Notes: a model not told the origin generated them from the sequence alone. 64,000 nt of DNA from Halalkalibacillus halophilus DSM 18494 (GCF_000423105.1 NZ_AUHI01000009.1:1-64000), one strand, 5' to 3'. Shown: positions 53,272 to 62,241, numbered from the stretch's first letter. Translations and numbers: made by a program.

Positions 53272-54300
53272 ATGGAAGTAAATCAATTATCTGATCGTTT
53301 CAATAAATTTGCAGAAGAATGTAAGGGATCTAGTGAATTATATGAACATCTTTCCGGCGAGATCGCGAAAGATGAAAAGCTTCTACAATTAAGTTCGTAT
53401 GCACAAGATGGGCAGCCTGTTCCAAATCTCTTATTTGGCGCTGTTCACTTTTTATTATTAAAAGGAATGAAGCATGATTTAGAGAAATTCTATTTAACTA
53501 TGGTTGAATCTCCTTCCGAAGTAGCAAACTCCTTTCCACCTTTCAAAGATTTTTGTCTAACATACCAACCAGAAATACAGTCGATTTTAGAATCGAGATT
53601 AGTCCAGACCAATGAAGTACGAAGATGTGCTTATTTATATCCAGCTTTTAGTATGGTCTACGAAGCGTCTCATAAACCTTTAACATTAATCGAAGTTGGT
53701 ACCAGTGCTGGTTTACAGTTGTTGTGGGATCAATTTAGTTATTCATACGGGTCAGGAGAGATGTACGGGAAACTTGATTCAGAAGTTCATATCAGTTCGA
53801 GTGTTATGGGAGGTGCACCCCCTGTCATGTTGCGGGTAGCTCCACCAGTCTCCATGCGTATCGGTTTGGATTTACATGTGAATGATGTTGCTGAAGAGGA
53901 TGATTTCTTATGGTTGAAAGCATTGATCTGGCCTGAACATGCTGATAGAAGAGAGTTGTTTGAACAAGCAGCTAGCCATCTGAAAGATCATCATATCCGT
54001 TTAATAGAAGGTGATGCGATAGAACTGTTGCCAGAATTAATTAATACAGTACCAAAAAATACGATGATTTGTGTCTTTCACACCCACGTGGCTAATCAAA
54101 TGACGGAGGACCAAAAATCTAAGTTAACGGAACTAATTCAAACAATTGGAGAAGAACGTGAAATAAGCCATTTATATAATAATATGTACGATGAACGACT
54201 TCATCTTGATATGATTATAGATGGAGAGGAACAAACGTATGAAATCGGCAAAACCGATGGCCACGGTAGATGGTTTGAATGGAATATAGATAAAAGCTAG
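53272..54300 (+). CDS. DUF2332 family protein
   Basis: A 342-aa protein of the DUF2332 family: FKDFCLTYQPEIQSILESRLVQTNEVRRC followed by LIEVGTSAGLQLLWDQFSY, and ICVFHTHVANQMTEDQK; the VGTSAG segment has a methyltransferase-like look, but catalysis is unproven. GTAGGTGAATG-type ribosome binding site. Terminated by a strong hairpin just after the stop. Function unknown. Confidence 0.82.
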   Translation: MEVNQLSDRFNKFAEECKGSSELYEHLSGEIAKDEKLLQLSSYAQDGQPVPNLLFGAVHFLLLKGMKHDLEKFYLTMVESPSEVANSFPPFKDFCLTYQPEIQSILESRLVQTNEVRRCAYLYPAFSMVYEASHKPLTLIEVGTSAGLQLLWDQFSYSYGSGEMYGKLDSEVHISSSVMGGAPPVMLRVAPPVSMRIGLDLHVNDVAEEDDFLWLKALIWPEHADRRELFEQAASHLKDHHIRLIEGDAIELLPELINTVPKNTMICVFHTHVANQMTEDQKSKLTELIQTIGEEREISHLYNNMYDERLHLDMIIDGEEQTYEIGKTDGHGRWFEWNIDKS

Positions 54301-54333
54301 AAAGCCGTATTTACGGTTTTCTAGCTTTTTTTC
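54292..54333 (+). terminator. terminator of the DUF2332 gene
   Basis: AAAAGCTAGAAAGCCG (54292-54307) pairs with CGGTTTTCTAGCTTTT (54314-54329), then more T. The left arm begins inside the stop codon region. Confidence 0.9.
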
Positions 54334-54370
54334 TATGCAAGTAAAAATAATCATTACATGTCATAAGATA

Positions 54371-54527
54371 TTTCTGGATATAAAGTGAGTTTTGTGGATT
54401 AACTTAACTTTTTATGGATATATACACAAGAATTCTGGATATTCTTCCCACTATTCTGGATATAAAAAAATCTCGTGGATAAACAATGAGAATTCTGGAT
54501 ATAAAGCTGCTTTTCTGGATAAAAATC
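54371..54527. repeat. intergenic degenerate tandem array B, about 20 bp period
   Basis: Eight units with the core TTCTGGATATAAA; TGGAT starts at 54375, 54395, 54415, 54436, 54457, 54476, 54496 and 54516 (spacings 19-21). It lies between the DUF2332 terminator and the convergent DUF1206 gene. Its plus-strand reading frame is a by-product, not a gene. Confidence 0.8.
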
Positions 54528-54648
54528 TACTTTTCTATTTTATGCTGAAAGAGATTTCAACGGCTGACGCGCGGTTTCATCATCCATTAGTACTTTTTTG
54601 GAAACAATGATCTTTCTCCAAGCAATTTCAAATTTTAATAGTTAGTTC

Positions 54649-55488
54649 TTATTTCCCCAAACCAAGTCTCTGGTATCTACCTTTTGCGATTTGGTAGGAT
54701 CCATAGAGGGATAATCCAACAGCGGTAAGTCCAAGCAACACTTGACCATAAGGTTCATTGGATAATTGAGAAAGGGCACCATCCAATCCTTCCGATTCAT
54801 CAGGGTCATTTTCCCAAGCAGTCTGTAGTAAAAAGAAAGTAACCATCAACAAAATGACAGATCTTGCTATCAATCCTAGTCTACCTGAGTACTTCGTGAA
54901 TTTAATTTCCTTTTTGTTCATGTTCTTTCTATCAAAATCCTCTAGAAATTTAGCAAAAGCACCTCGATAAAATTCGTTGATTGCATGCGCTCCAATGGCC
55001 AGAGCGACTATAACAATGAGCCATCTCCCAAATGGTTGATCTAATAATACAGCAGAAAAGCTTTCTTCTGCATCACTTCCACCACCACTACTCCTTGCTT
55101 GTACAGTAAAAAGAAAGGCTTGATATGCTAAACCACTATAAATAAGTGCAGTCACAAAGCTTGTTGCTCGAACAGCTAAACCATTATTTTCAGGATCTTT
55201 TATAATATCTACAAACAGCCAACCTACATATAATAATAACCCTACACCAATTAGCCATAGCAAGATTTCTCCGAAAGGCATAGTCGCTAGAGACTGGAAC
55301 ATACCAGAGGGGCCGGATTCATTTCCTTGTACACCTATTGCTGCTAACAAAGTAAGTATTCCTACTAAAACAAATACGATTCCCTTTGCCATAAATCCAA
55401 TTCTACCAAACCTTCTAATCCACGGTTTGATTTCTTCTTTTGCTTGTTCTTTAGACGGAACAGACGTGGTTTCTTTTTTTGTAGTCAT
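54649..55488 (-). CDS. DUF1206 family membrane protein
   Basis: A 279-aa protein with six membrane helices arranged as three repeated pairs, each beginning with a G-F/R-x-A-K/R motif (RRFGRIGFMAKGIVFVLVGIL; SGRLGLIARSVILLM) and with a conserved LLGLTAVGLSLYGSYQIAKGRY end. No active-site motif is known for the family. Convergent with the DUF2332 gene across array B. Function unknown; probably an envelope protein. Confidence 0.83.
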   Translation of the reverse strand: MTTKKETTSVPSKEQAKEEIKPWIRRFGRIGFMAKGIVFVLVGILTLLAAIGVQGNESGPSGMFQSLATMPFGEILLWLIGVGLLLYVGWLFVDIIKDPENNGLAVRATSFVTALIYSGLAYQAFLFTVQARSSGGGSDAEESFSAVLLDQPFGRWLIVIVALAIGAHAINEFYRGAFAKFLEDFDRKNMNKKEIKFTKYSGRLGLIARSVILLMVTFFLLQTAWENDPDESEGLDGALSQLSNEPYGQVLLGLTAVGLSLYGSYQIAKGRYQRLGLGK

Positions 55489-55594
55489 TCTTTGTACACC
55501 AGCTTCATTTCTTTTGACATCTTTCTAAACATTCCCGATTGTCCTTTAGTAGAAACCTCAAAAGATAGAATTTTAAAGTAAAGGCAGATAACTT

Positions 55595-55641
55595 AAAAAG
55601 AGCACTTATCAGGATTTGAACCCCTGACAAGTGCTTCTTTT
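55595..55641. terminator. terminator with a tRNA T-arm-like top
   Basis: AGCACTT (55601-55607) pairs with AAGTGCT (55629-55635); inner CAGG (55610-55613) and CCTG (55623-55626) enclose a 9-nt loop. On the minus strand the top reads CAGGGGTTCAAATCCTG, which matches a tRNA T-stem and loop. T-runs are on both sides; it serves the minus-strand helicase gene. Confidence 0.75.
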
Positions 55642-55643
55642 GT

Positions 55644-58600
55644 TTATACATTTAGTAATTCACGTATATCATTTTCATTTAAGCTTTGGAAATTCGTTTC
55701 TCCTGGCTGAATGACATTTTCAATTAATTCTCTTTTTCGTTGTTGCAAGGCATGGATCTTCTCTTCAATCGTTCCTTTTGTAATCAATCGATATACTTGC
55801 ACGACATTCTTTTGACCCATTCGATGTGCTCTTCCTGCCGCCTGCTCTTCAACAGCGGGATTCCACCATAAATCATAAAGAATAACAGTGTCAGCACCAG
55901 TTAAATTTAGTCCAGTTCCACCGGCTTTCATTGAGATTAAGAAGATGTCTTTTTCTCCTTCGTTAAAACGATTTACTAGTTCCACTCTTTCTTTGGATGG
56001 AGTTTGACCATCTAAGTAAAAAACGTTTTCGCCGATCTTACTAAGATTATCATAAATGATTTTTAACATGCTTGAAAACTGTGAAAAGATTAATATTCTA
56101 TGCCCGTTTTCCCTTGCAGTTTCAATCATATCAAGGAGTTGGTTAAGTTTACCTGACTCTCCTTCGTATTCATCGATAAACAGAGAAGGGTGACAACAGA
56201 GTTGACGTAATCTTGTTAACCCAGCTAATATTTTCATCCGACTTTTTTGAAATCCTTCTTCGGAAATCGCACTTGCTGCTTCTCCTTGGATTTTTTCTAA
56301 GTATCCTAAATAAAGCTGTTTTTGTTCTTTCGTTAACTCTGAATGATTAACAGATTCTATTTTATCCGGTAGTTCTGTTAATACATCTTGTTTTACTCTT
56401 CGTAAAATGAATGGTCGACTCATTCGAGCAATTTTTTCTTCCGGCAAATTTTTGAATTCTTTTTTTGGTGGGAAGAAACCGGGTAAAATCACATCAAATA
56501 AGGCCCATAATTCTTCTAGTGAGTTTTCAATAGGTGTTCCACTTAAAGCAAATCGGTTGCCAGCACGAATTGCACGAATCGCGCGTGCCTGTTTGGTTAA
56601 ATGGTTTTTGATTGCCTGCGCTTCATCTAGAATTAGCGTAGAGAAGGTCAGCTCTTTATAGGACTCTACGTCTCTTCTGACAAGCGGATAGGATGTAATC
56701 ACCACATCTACGTCATCCAAGTTTTCAAACAAATGCTCTCGCTCTGTAATGGTTCCATGAATCACTCGAATATTCATACTCGGTGCAAAGCGTTCGAATT
56801 CCGCTTGCCAATTATATACGAGTGAAGCGGGGGAAACCACTAAAGCTGGTTGCATGGACTCAGCTTTGGATTGCTTCTCAGATAATAAGAAAGCGATACT
56901 TTGTAATGTTTTACCTAAGCCCATATCATCGGCCAAGATTCCTCCGAACCGGTAGCGGCTTAATGACTTCAACCACTGAAAACCTACGTTTTGATATTGT
57001 CGTAAATCAGCGTGTAAGTTTTCTGGGATGGAGGTTTCAAACACTTCTGGATTACGTATATCTTGAATTAATTTTTCAAAAGCTTCGTTATAATTTTTCT
57101 TTAATTGCTGAGACATGAATTCATCCATTTGAAGACCACGAAAGGCAGGTAAAGAAATTGGCCCTTCAGCTAGGTCATTTGGATTTATATTCATTTCTTG
57201 AACAAAATGATTCATCTCATGTAGCGCTTCATCCTCTAAAGAGACAAAAGCTCCATTTGGTAAACGATAATACCTTTTTTTCTCTTTTACAGATTGGAGT
57301 AACTTACTAATTTCCGATTGATCAATATCTCCAAGGTCGAATTGGACTTCTAGGAAATTTTCACTTGAGTCGAGGTTCACATCCAGTCTAGGAGATTGAA
57401 TTTGTTCCATGAGCATGCTCTTAACTTCGTGAGTTAAATAGACATCTAGATGCTCTTCCATTTGAGGAAGAACCTCATATAGAAAGATAAAAATGTCGTT
57501 TTCATCATTTAGGTATAAATGCGTGCCATTAAACTTAAAAGATGCAAATTCAATCCATTGCATAATCGATGTTTCTTTTTCCATATCCCGCACCAAAATT
57601 TGTTGTGAATCGGTTTTAGTCACTTGTTCCTGCATCGGATCAATGGTGACAGACCCATAGTGATAGGCCAATTTAGCGGTGAGTTTTTCATCTTCTCGTT
57701 CCAGATGTAAAGTAGCGTTTAATGCAGGGTTAACTAAGTTTGCTTGAACTTGCTCAGAGAGAGTTACTTCTCCTACCTTTTCTAGTGAAGGTAATACCGT
57801 TGATGCGAATGTATCCATTTGATCGGTATCTAGTACGATTTTGTCATCTTCACTTTGTTGAATTATTTTCATTAATTCAGCTACAAAGTTATTTTGCTCT
57901 GGTTTAAGAAGATAAAATAAATTTTCGGACTGTAACAGTCGATACTCAGGAAAGTGGTTATAGGCTGTAGCTGATTCGAATTCAAATTCATAGCCACCTT
58001 CCGATTGATCCATGGAAAACGCAAATGGCAATTGATCCTTCTCAATAAAAATTTCTGAATAAGTATATCGATCCTCCTCAAAATGACAGTCAACTTCCTT
58101 TAATGCATCTAAAAGGTCCGGTGCGAAATATGGAGAAATGCTCATTCCTCGTTCACTCTTTGAATAATAACTATGCTCTTTATAAAAATTCTCACTACGA
58201 TACATTTCTATTAATAAATTCATCACGCGCTGATCTTCTGGTGAAAATTTATAGTGAGATGGATCATAACTAAAGTTTGGTGTGAAGTAGTGTTCAGATA
58301 CATGTAGAACACTTTCTACGAATTTTTTCAAGTCTTTTACTACATACGTTCTCTCAGGTCCCACTTGCATTTCAACCGTAAATATTTTTCCTTTAAACAA
58401 TTGATAATCAAATTTTAGAATGAATTTGGCTTTTAAAGATTCCTTAGCTTGCTGATGATTTGGTGACGAAATGGATGAGGAGGATAATTGATTTAGGAAT
58501 CTCGAAGTAAAATCTAGATTATTTGATTGGATGGAATGCTCTTGGTTAACTAAAGCTTCTTTTGGAGCCTCTATTTGCTTAGCTATTTTCATTAAAACGG

Positions 58601-58853
58601 CAACCACGTGTTTACATTGTCCAAAATCTCGAAAAGCAGGACAAGTACAATCCTCAAATGCAATAGAACTGTCATCTGTTTTAACTTTAACTTTATACAT
58701 ACTAGTTCCATGAACAAATGCATTATACGAATTGGTACGTTCGTTAAATGATAAATTTCTAACGTACCCGCGATTATAGTAGTCGAGGCCTCGGTTATAT
58801 ACTTTACTTCCATAAAGGGATTTTATTAAGTAGGGCGTTATCACTCGGATCAT
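55644..58853 (-). CDS. SWIM zinc-finger SNF2 family helicase
   Basis: A 1069-aa DNA-dependent ATPase. An N-terminal SWIM zinc finger has Cys69, Cys71, Cys80 and His82 (CxCx8CxH), followed by a long beta-rich region typical of the bacterial SNF2-SWIM group, and then the SNF2 motor: Walker A ADDMGLGKTLQS with Lys648, DEAQAIKN box, GTPIENSLEELW, and C-terminal helicase motif QAAGRAHRMGQKN. Related proteins act in chromosome maintenance or phage defence, but no partner gene is visible here. No inactivating change seen. Confidence 0.93.
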   Translation of the reverse strand: MIRVITPYLIKSLYGSKVYNRGLDYYNRGYVRNLSFNERTNSYNAFVHGTSMYKVKVKTDDSSIAFEDCTCPAFRDFGQCKHVVAVLMKIAKQIEAPKEALVNQEHSIQSNNLDFTSRFLNQLSSSSISSPNHQQAKESLKAKFILKFDYQLFKGKIFTVEMQVGPERTYVVKDLKKFVESVLHVSEHYFTPNFSYDPSHYKFSPEDQRVMNLLIEMYRSENFYKEHSYYSKSERGMSISPYFAPDLLDALKEVDCHFEEDRYTYSEIFIEKDQLPFAFSMDQSEGGYEFEFESATAYNHFPEYRLLQSENLFYLLKPEQNNFVAELMKIIQQSEDDKIVLDTDQMDTFASTVLPSLEKVGEVTLSEQVQANLVNPALNATLHLEREDEKLTAKLAYHYGSVTIDPMQEQVTKTDSQQILVRDMEKETSIMQWIEFASFKFNGTHLYLNDENDIFIFLYEVLPQMEEHLDVYLTHEVKSMLMEQIQSPRLDVNLDSSENFLEVQFDLGDIDQSEISKLLQSVKEKKRYYRLPNGAFVSLEDEALHEMNHFVQEMNINPNDLAEGPISLPAFRGLQMDEFMSQQLKKNYNEAFEKLIQDIRNPEVFETSIPENLHADLRQYQNVGFQWLKSLSRYRFGGILADDMGLGKTLQSIAFLLSEKQSKAESMQPALVVSPASLVYNWQAEFERFAPSMNIRVIHGTITEREHLFENLDDVDVVITSYPLVRRDVESYKELTFSTLILDEAQAIKNHLTKQARAIRAIRAGNRFALSGTPIENSLEELWALFDVILPGFFPPKKEFKNLPEEKIARMSRPFILRRVKQDVLTELPDKIESVNHSELTKEQKQLYLGYLEKIQGEAASAISEEGFQKSRMKILAGLTRLRQLCCHPSLFIDEYEGESGKLNQLLDMIETARENGHRILIFSQFSSMLKIIYDNLSKIGENVFYLDGQTPSKERVELVNRFNEGEKDIFLISMKAGGTGLNLTGADTVILYDLWWNPAVEEQAAGRAHRMGQKNVVQVYRLITKGTIEEKIHALQQRKRELIENVIQPGETNFQSLNENDIRELLNV

Positions 58854-59059
58854 CCTTTACCGTACAATTTATGTCATCTCTCTATCATAACATGCTCAAA
58901 GAGGGAAGGTATTATATTTTGTTACGATTTTTTTTACTTATTGTGAAGTAACTGTTAAGAAAAGCTGCATATAATTGCTTGAAAATTTGAATAATGATAC
59001 GTTATGAATATGAAACGTAAAAATTGGAAATACGAAATTTTGAAAATAAGGGTGATTTG

Positions 59060-60055
59060 ATGGATCGAATTAATTTTGGAATACTTAGTACAGCAAATAT
59101 TGCACAAAAGGCACTTATTCCTGCTATGCAGCGGGCGGAAAATGTTGAGTTAACGGCTATTGCTAGTGGAAGCGGAAAAGCAAGCGAAGTAGCAAACGTT
59201 TTTAATATCGAAAAAAGCTACGATCAATATGAAGAGCTACTTGACGATTCTGAAGTAGAAGCTGTTTATATACCTTTACCGAATCACTTGCATAAAGAGT
59301 GGGTGATCAAATCAGCAGAAGCAGGTAAACATATTCTATGTGAAAAGCCTGCAGGGTTAAATGCAGCTGAAATTGATGAAATGAAAGAAGCTTGCGGGCG
59401 TCATGGTGTCGTGTTTATGGAAGCATTTATGTATCAATTCCATTCCCAACATCAGCGTGTGAAAGAATTAATCTCTTCTGGTGAGATTGGCGAAGTTAAA
59501 TTAATGAGGGCAAGTTTCTCATTTCCTTTAGCCAACCCTGAAGGTAATATTCGTGTAGATCAAGCGAAAGGGGGAGGGTGTGTTTATGACGTTGGGTCTT
59601 ATTGTTTACACACATTCCGAAATATATTAGAAGATACTGCTGATTCGGTATGGGTTCGAGGCAATGTGGATCAATCGTTTCAAGTGGAAACATCTGCAAC
59701 CGGAATGATTCAGATGAATAGTGGAGTAGAAGCATTGTTCGACTGTGGTTTTCATACGCAATTACGCCATGAATATGAAGTGATTGGATCAGAAGGCACA
59801 ATTCGAGTACCACGTGCTTATCGTCCAGACGCATTTGGAGGAGAAGGAATTGTTCAAATCGAGAAAGACAATTCTATACAAACCGAGCGCTATCAAAGTG
59901 ATCAATATATGGAACAGGTGGATCATTTTGCAGATGTGATTTCAAATGGTGGGGAAATCCGTAATGGGTTTAATCAAACGAGAGAAAATATGGAATTCAT
60001 TGATGCCTGCTATGAATCTTTGAATAGAGGTACTACAGTAAAATTGAGCAAATAA
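59060..60055 (+). CDS. Gfo/Idh/MocA family oxidoreductase
   Basis: NAD(P)-dependent oxidoreductase with the N-terminal Rossmann motif (NFGILSTANIAQKALIPA), the LCEKPAG signature around residues 93-99, and the second-domain YEVIGSEGTIRVPRAY. Such enzymes oxidise or reduce sugars, inositols and related compounds; the substrate is not visible. The ATG at 59060 (AAGGGTGA site) gives 331 aa; upstream in-frame codons have no site. Monocistronic. Confidence 0.9.
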   Translation: MDRINFGILSTANIAQKALIPAMQRAENVELTAIASGSGKASEVANVFNIEKSYDQYEELLDDSEVEAVYIPLPNHLHKEWVIKSAEAGKHILCEKPAGLNAAEIDEMKEACGRHGVVFMEAFMYQFHSQHQRVKELISSGEIGEVKLMRASFSFPLANPEGNIRVDQAKGGGCVYDVGSYCLHTFRNILEDTADSVWVRGNVDQSFQVETSATGMIQMNSGVEALFDCGFHTQLRHEYEVIGSEGTIRVPRAYRPDAFGGEGIVQIEKDNSIQTERYQSDQYMEQVDHFADVISNGGEIRNGFNQTRENMEFIDACYESLNRGTTVKLSK

Positions 60056-60107
60056 ATATGCGAACGTACGTTTTGTTAATGCTTGATACATGGTAAACTT
60101 TATTTAG

Positions 60108-60123
60108 CCCCTTTTGAAAGGGG
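60108..60123 (+). promoter_or_regulatory. hairpin sequestering the toxin ribosome binding site
   Basis: CCCCTTT (60108-60114) and AAAGGGG (60117-60123) make a 7-bp stem whose right arm is the SD of the small toxin gene, 10 nt before its ATG. SD occlusion is typical of type I toxin mRNAs. Confidence 0.55.
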
Positions 60124-60133
60124 GTGGTGGATT

Positions 60134-60262
60134 ATGGAAGTGTGGATTGTTCTTGTGGCATCGGTCATGAACTTACTGACCGCAGTATTAAAGTTCGTAA
60201 CGGCTTTAAAAAATTGTGCACACAAGAAAAAAGACCTCCGCTCTGCAAAGCGAAAGTCTTAA
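60134..60262 (+). CDS. putative type I toxin, 42-aa membrane peptide
   Basis: A small gene that standard length cut-offs miss. The ATG at 60134 follows AAAGGGGGTGGTGG; the product begins MEVWIVLVASVMNLLTAVLK, one hydrophobic helix, and ends with a lysine-rich tail (KKKDLRSAKRKS). This matches the plan of type I toxins such as TxpA, BsrG and Fst. A 13-bp hairpin (60269-60296) follows the stop. A convergent antisense RNA with its own promoter overlaps its 3' end, the usual layout for a Firmicute type I system. Toxicity is inferred from this organisation; no homologue has been searched. Confidence 0.65.
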   Translation: MEVWIVLVASVMNLLTAVLKFVTALKNCAHKKKDLRSAKRKS

Positions 60263-60305
60263 CCACCTGTAGGGAAAGGGTAAAACCTTTCCCTACCCAT
60301 ATTCT
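60227..60305 (-). ncRNA. antisense RNA (putative type I antitoxin), about 80 nt
   Basis: Starts about 7 nt below the promoter -10 (near 60305) and ends at the minus-strand terminator formed by the stem AAGAC/GTCTT with inner CGCT/AGCG (60231-60260) and T-run 60232-60227. It covers the last 10 codons of the toxin gene and its 3' hairpin, so it would base-pair with the toxin mRNA tail. Confidence 0.65.
60269..60296 (+). terminator. 3' hairpin of the toxin mRNA
   Basis: GTAGGGAAAGGGT (60269-60281) pairs with AACCTTTCCCTAC (60284-60296); on the antisense strand the same sequence is an internal stem that could be the kissing site of the two RNAs. A modest T-rich stretch (CTACTTTTATTATAG) follows. 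Confidence 0.65.
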
Positions 60306-60311
60306 ACTTTT

Positions 60312-60340
60312 ATTATAGCCTGATTATGCGATGTTGACAA
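60312..60340 (-). promoter_or_regulatory. sigma-A promoter of the antisense RNA
   Basis: Minus strand TTGTCA (60340-60335), exactly 17 nt, perfect TATAAT (60317-60312). No coding region downstream on that strand until the terminator at 60260-60227. Confidence 0.8.
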
Positions 60341-60344
60341 GAAA

Positions 60345-60548
60345 TCAGCGATTGTGAAGCTCTGCTTCAAGGTGGTCGAGTCGTTTTTGCATCTCCTTAA
60401 GCTGATGATCTTTTTTCTTTGATGCGGTAATTAGTTTAACGATTAGAAAAATGATCGAGATTACAACAATAAGGATGATGGTTTGAAAAATAATGTCGCC
60501 AATCATTAAATTGGTTTGTGTAAATAGTGTTGGGTGAAATAAATTCAT
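60345..60548 (-). CDS. DUF4083-type small membrane protein, 67 aa
   Basis: One membrane helix (GDIIFQTIILIVVISIIFLI) followed by a charged coiled-coil tail (KKKDHQLKEMQKRLDHLEAE). The GDIIFQ start of the helix is typical of DUF4083. Ribosome binding site GGGAGTGAGT before the ATG. Next to the toxin/antisense locus but reads away from it. Function unknown. Confidence 0.7.
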   Translation of the reverse strand: MNLFHPTLFTQTNLMIGDIIFQTIILIVVISIIFLIVKLITASKKKDHQLKEMQKRLDHLEAELHNR

Positions 60549-60635
60549 GATTACTCACTCCCTGTATGTATAGTTATATTTTAGCAAATATATGATAATA
60601 TTCAATGAGTTTTTGGTAAGAAAGGGAGTATTTGG

Positions 60636-61064
60636 ATGGACCATGAGCATCAATCAGTGGTGGTGCTAGCTAAGAAAAAGGACGACTTTATATTAATTCG
60701 CCAATTTAGAAAACCGGTAGATACATATGTGATCCAGCTACCAGGCGGAGGTTTAGAAGCAAATGAGTCATTAGCTGAAGGAGCTAGACGTGAATTTTAT
60801 GAAGAGACCGGATATACTTGCGGAAAGCTAGATTATGTAGGTGAACTTTTACCCGCCTCCTGGATTAGTAAAGAAATAACACACGTTTTTTATACTTCAG
60901 ACGTGCTTGATCAAAAAGAGCAACAACTTGAGAATCATGAGGATATTGAAGTGGTAGAAGTGAGTGTTGAAAGTTGCTTAGAAAAAATTAAACAGTCCGA
61001 GTATAATGATTCTGAATTATGTTATGCGGTGTTACAAGGATTGCTTCAAGGTTACATAAAATAA
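60636..61064 (+). CDS. Nudix hydrolase (ADP-ribose pyrophosphatase-like)
   Basis: A 142-aa Nudix protein; the Nudix box GGGLEANESLAEGARREFYE followed by ETGY is complete. FILIRQFRKPVDTYVIQLPGGG resembles ADP-ribose/NADH pyrophosphatases. Substrate not proven. AAAGGGAG site. Strong terminator follows and also serves the convergent dehydrogenase gene. Confidence 0.88.
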   Translation: MDHEHQSVVVLAKKKDDFILIRQFRKPVDTYVIQLPGGGLEANESLAEGARREFYEETGYTCGKLDYVGELLPASWISKEITHVFYTSDVLDQKEQQLENHEDIEVVEVSVESCLEKIKQSEYNDSELCYAVLQGLLQGYIK

Positions 61065-61100
61065 TAAAGTCGTTGAAGCATTCCGCTTCAACGACTTATT
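61063..61100. terminator. bidirectional terminator, Nudix / alcohol dehydrogenase
   Basis: AATAAAGTCGTTGAAGC (61063-61079) pairs with GCTTCAACGACTTATT (61085-61100), 5-nt loop; A and T flanks let it end both convergent genes. Confidence 0.9.
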
Positions 61101-61107
61101 ATTTTAA

Positions 61108-62241
61108 TTATGGTTTAAGAACGACTTTAATGTTTCCGTCTTCTTTTTTATCAAAAATCTCATAACCCTCAGCTGCATCGTCTAGTGAATAGCGATGGGT
61201 AATAATATCTGTTGGATCAAACTCTTTATTCTCAACCATTTCATATAATTTAGGCATTAAGTGGATGACAGGAGCTTGTCCCATTTTCAGTGATACGTTA
61301 CGGCTAAAGAAGTCTCCGAGTGGAAATCCATTTGCCTCTGTACCGTATACACCAGTTAATTGCACTGTACCAAATTTACGAACAGCTTGAGAGGCTGTTT
61401 GAATTGGGCTGATTGTTCCAAATTGGTTATCGTGATCGGAACCGAATTTTTCGTTTGGTGGAACTGTTCCATCCATTCCAACACAATCAATAACTACGTC
61501 AGCTCCACCTTTTGTTTCTTCGTGAAGAAGAGAGCCGATTTGATTTTCCTCTTTGAAGTTAAATGTATCTACTCCATTTGTTTTCTTTCCGTGTTCTAAG
61601 CGATGCTCTACTTGGTCCACGGCAATAACTCGTTTGGCCCCTTTTAATTTCGCAAATTTCTGCGTCATAAGGCCAATTGGTCCGCTACCAAGAACGATAA
61701 CAGTGTCCCCTTCTTTTACACCACTATGCTCAACACTCCAATAAGCTGTCGGGATAACATCTGATAAGAATAGAACACTTTCATCATCCAATTCACTTGA
61801 TTCTGGTACTTTGAATGAAGTGAAATCTGCATAAGGAACACGTAAATACTCGGCTTGCCCACCTGGGTAATCACCGAACATTTCCGTGAAACCGAATAAA
61901 CCTCCCATTTCAGCATGTGGATTGGATTCATCACACTGACTTTCCATTTGGTTTTGACAATAGAAGCAGTCGCCACAACCAATATTGAATGGGATAACCA
62001 CACGGTCACCTTTCTTTAGAGATTTCACGTCTGGTCCAACTTCTTCTACAATTCCCATTGGCTCATGACCAACTACATAATCTTGTTTTGGTTCAATGCC
62101 GCCTTTATATAGGTGAAGGTCGGATCCACAAATACCACTCGCTGTGATACGGACAATCATATCGTTATTCTCCTGTATAGAAGGAGCTTGTATATCTTTT
62201 GTTACCATTTGATCTTTTCCTTGAAACGTTACAGCTTTCAT
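61108..62241 (-). CDS. zinc-dependent alcohol dehydrogenase family protein
   Basis: Medium-chain dehydrogenase/reductase, 377 aa, of the formaldehyde-dehydrogenase-like type. Catalytic zinc ligands in SGICGSDLHLY and GHEPMGIV; the structural zinc loop CGDCFYCQNQMESQC is complete. NAD-binding GSGPIGLM. The upstream region has an AAAGGAT-type site before the ATG. Substrate unknown; alcohols or formaldehyde adducts are usual. Confidence 0.92.
   Translation of the reverse strand: MKAVTFQGKDQMVTKDIQAPSIQENNDMIVRITASGICGSDLHLYKGGIEPKQDYVVGHEPMGIVEEVGPDVKSLKKGDRVVIPFNIGCGDCFYCQNQMESQCDESNPHAEMGGLFGFTEMFGDYPGGQAEYLRVPYADFTSFKVPESSELDDESVLFLSDVIPTAYWSVEHSGVKEGDTVIVLGSGPIGLMTQKFAKLKGAKRVIAVDQVEHRLEHGKKTNGVDTFNFKEENQIGSLLHEETKGGADVVIDCVGMDGTVPPNEKFGSDHDNQFGTISPIQTASQAVRKFGTVQLTGVYGTEANGFPLGDFFSRNVSLKMGQAPVIHLMPKLYEMVENKEFDPTDIITHRYSLDDAAEGYEIFDKKEDGNIKVVLKP

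Noticed and set aside
54392..54610. Plus-strand open frame of 72 codons over array B
   Set aside because: Same reason: 20-bp units with TGGAT keep it open; the product is repeat-derived and lies after a terminator.
60124..60318. 64-codon plus-strand frame overlapping the toxin gene
   Set aside because: It starts at a GTG inside the ribosome binding site of the 42-codon frame and has a cysteine/basic composition without a membrane helix; the 42-codon frame fits the SD and the toxin plan much better.
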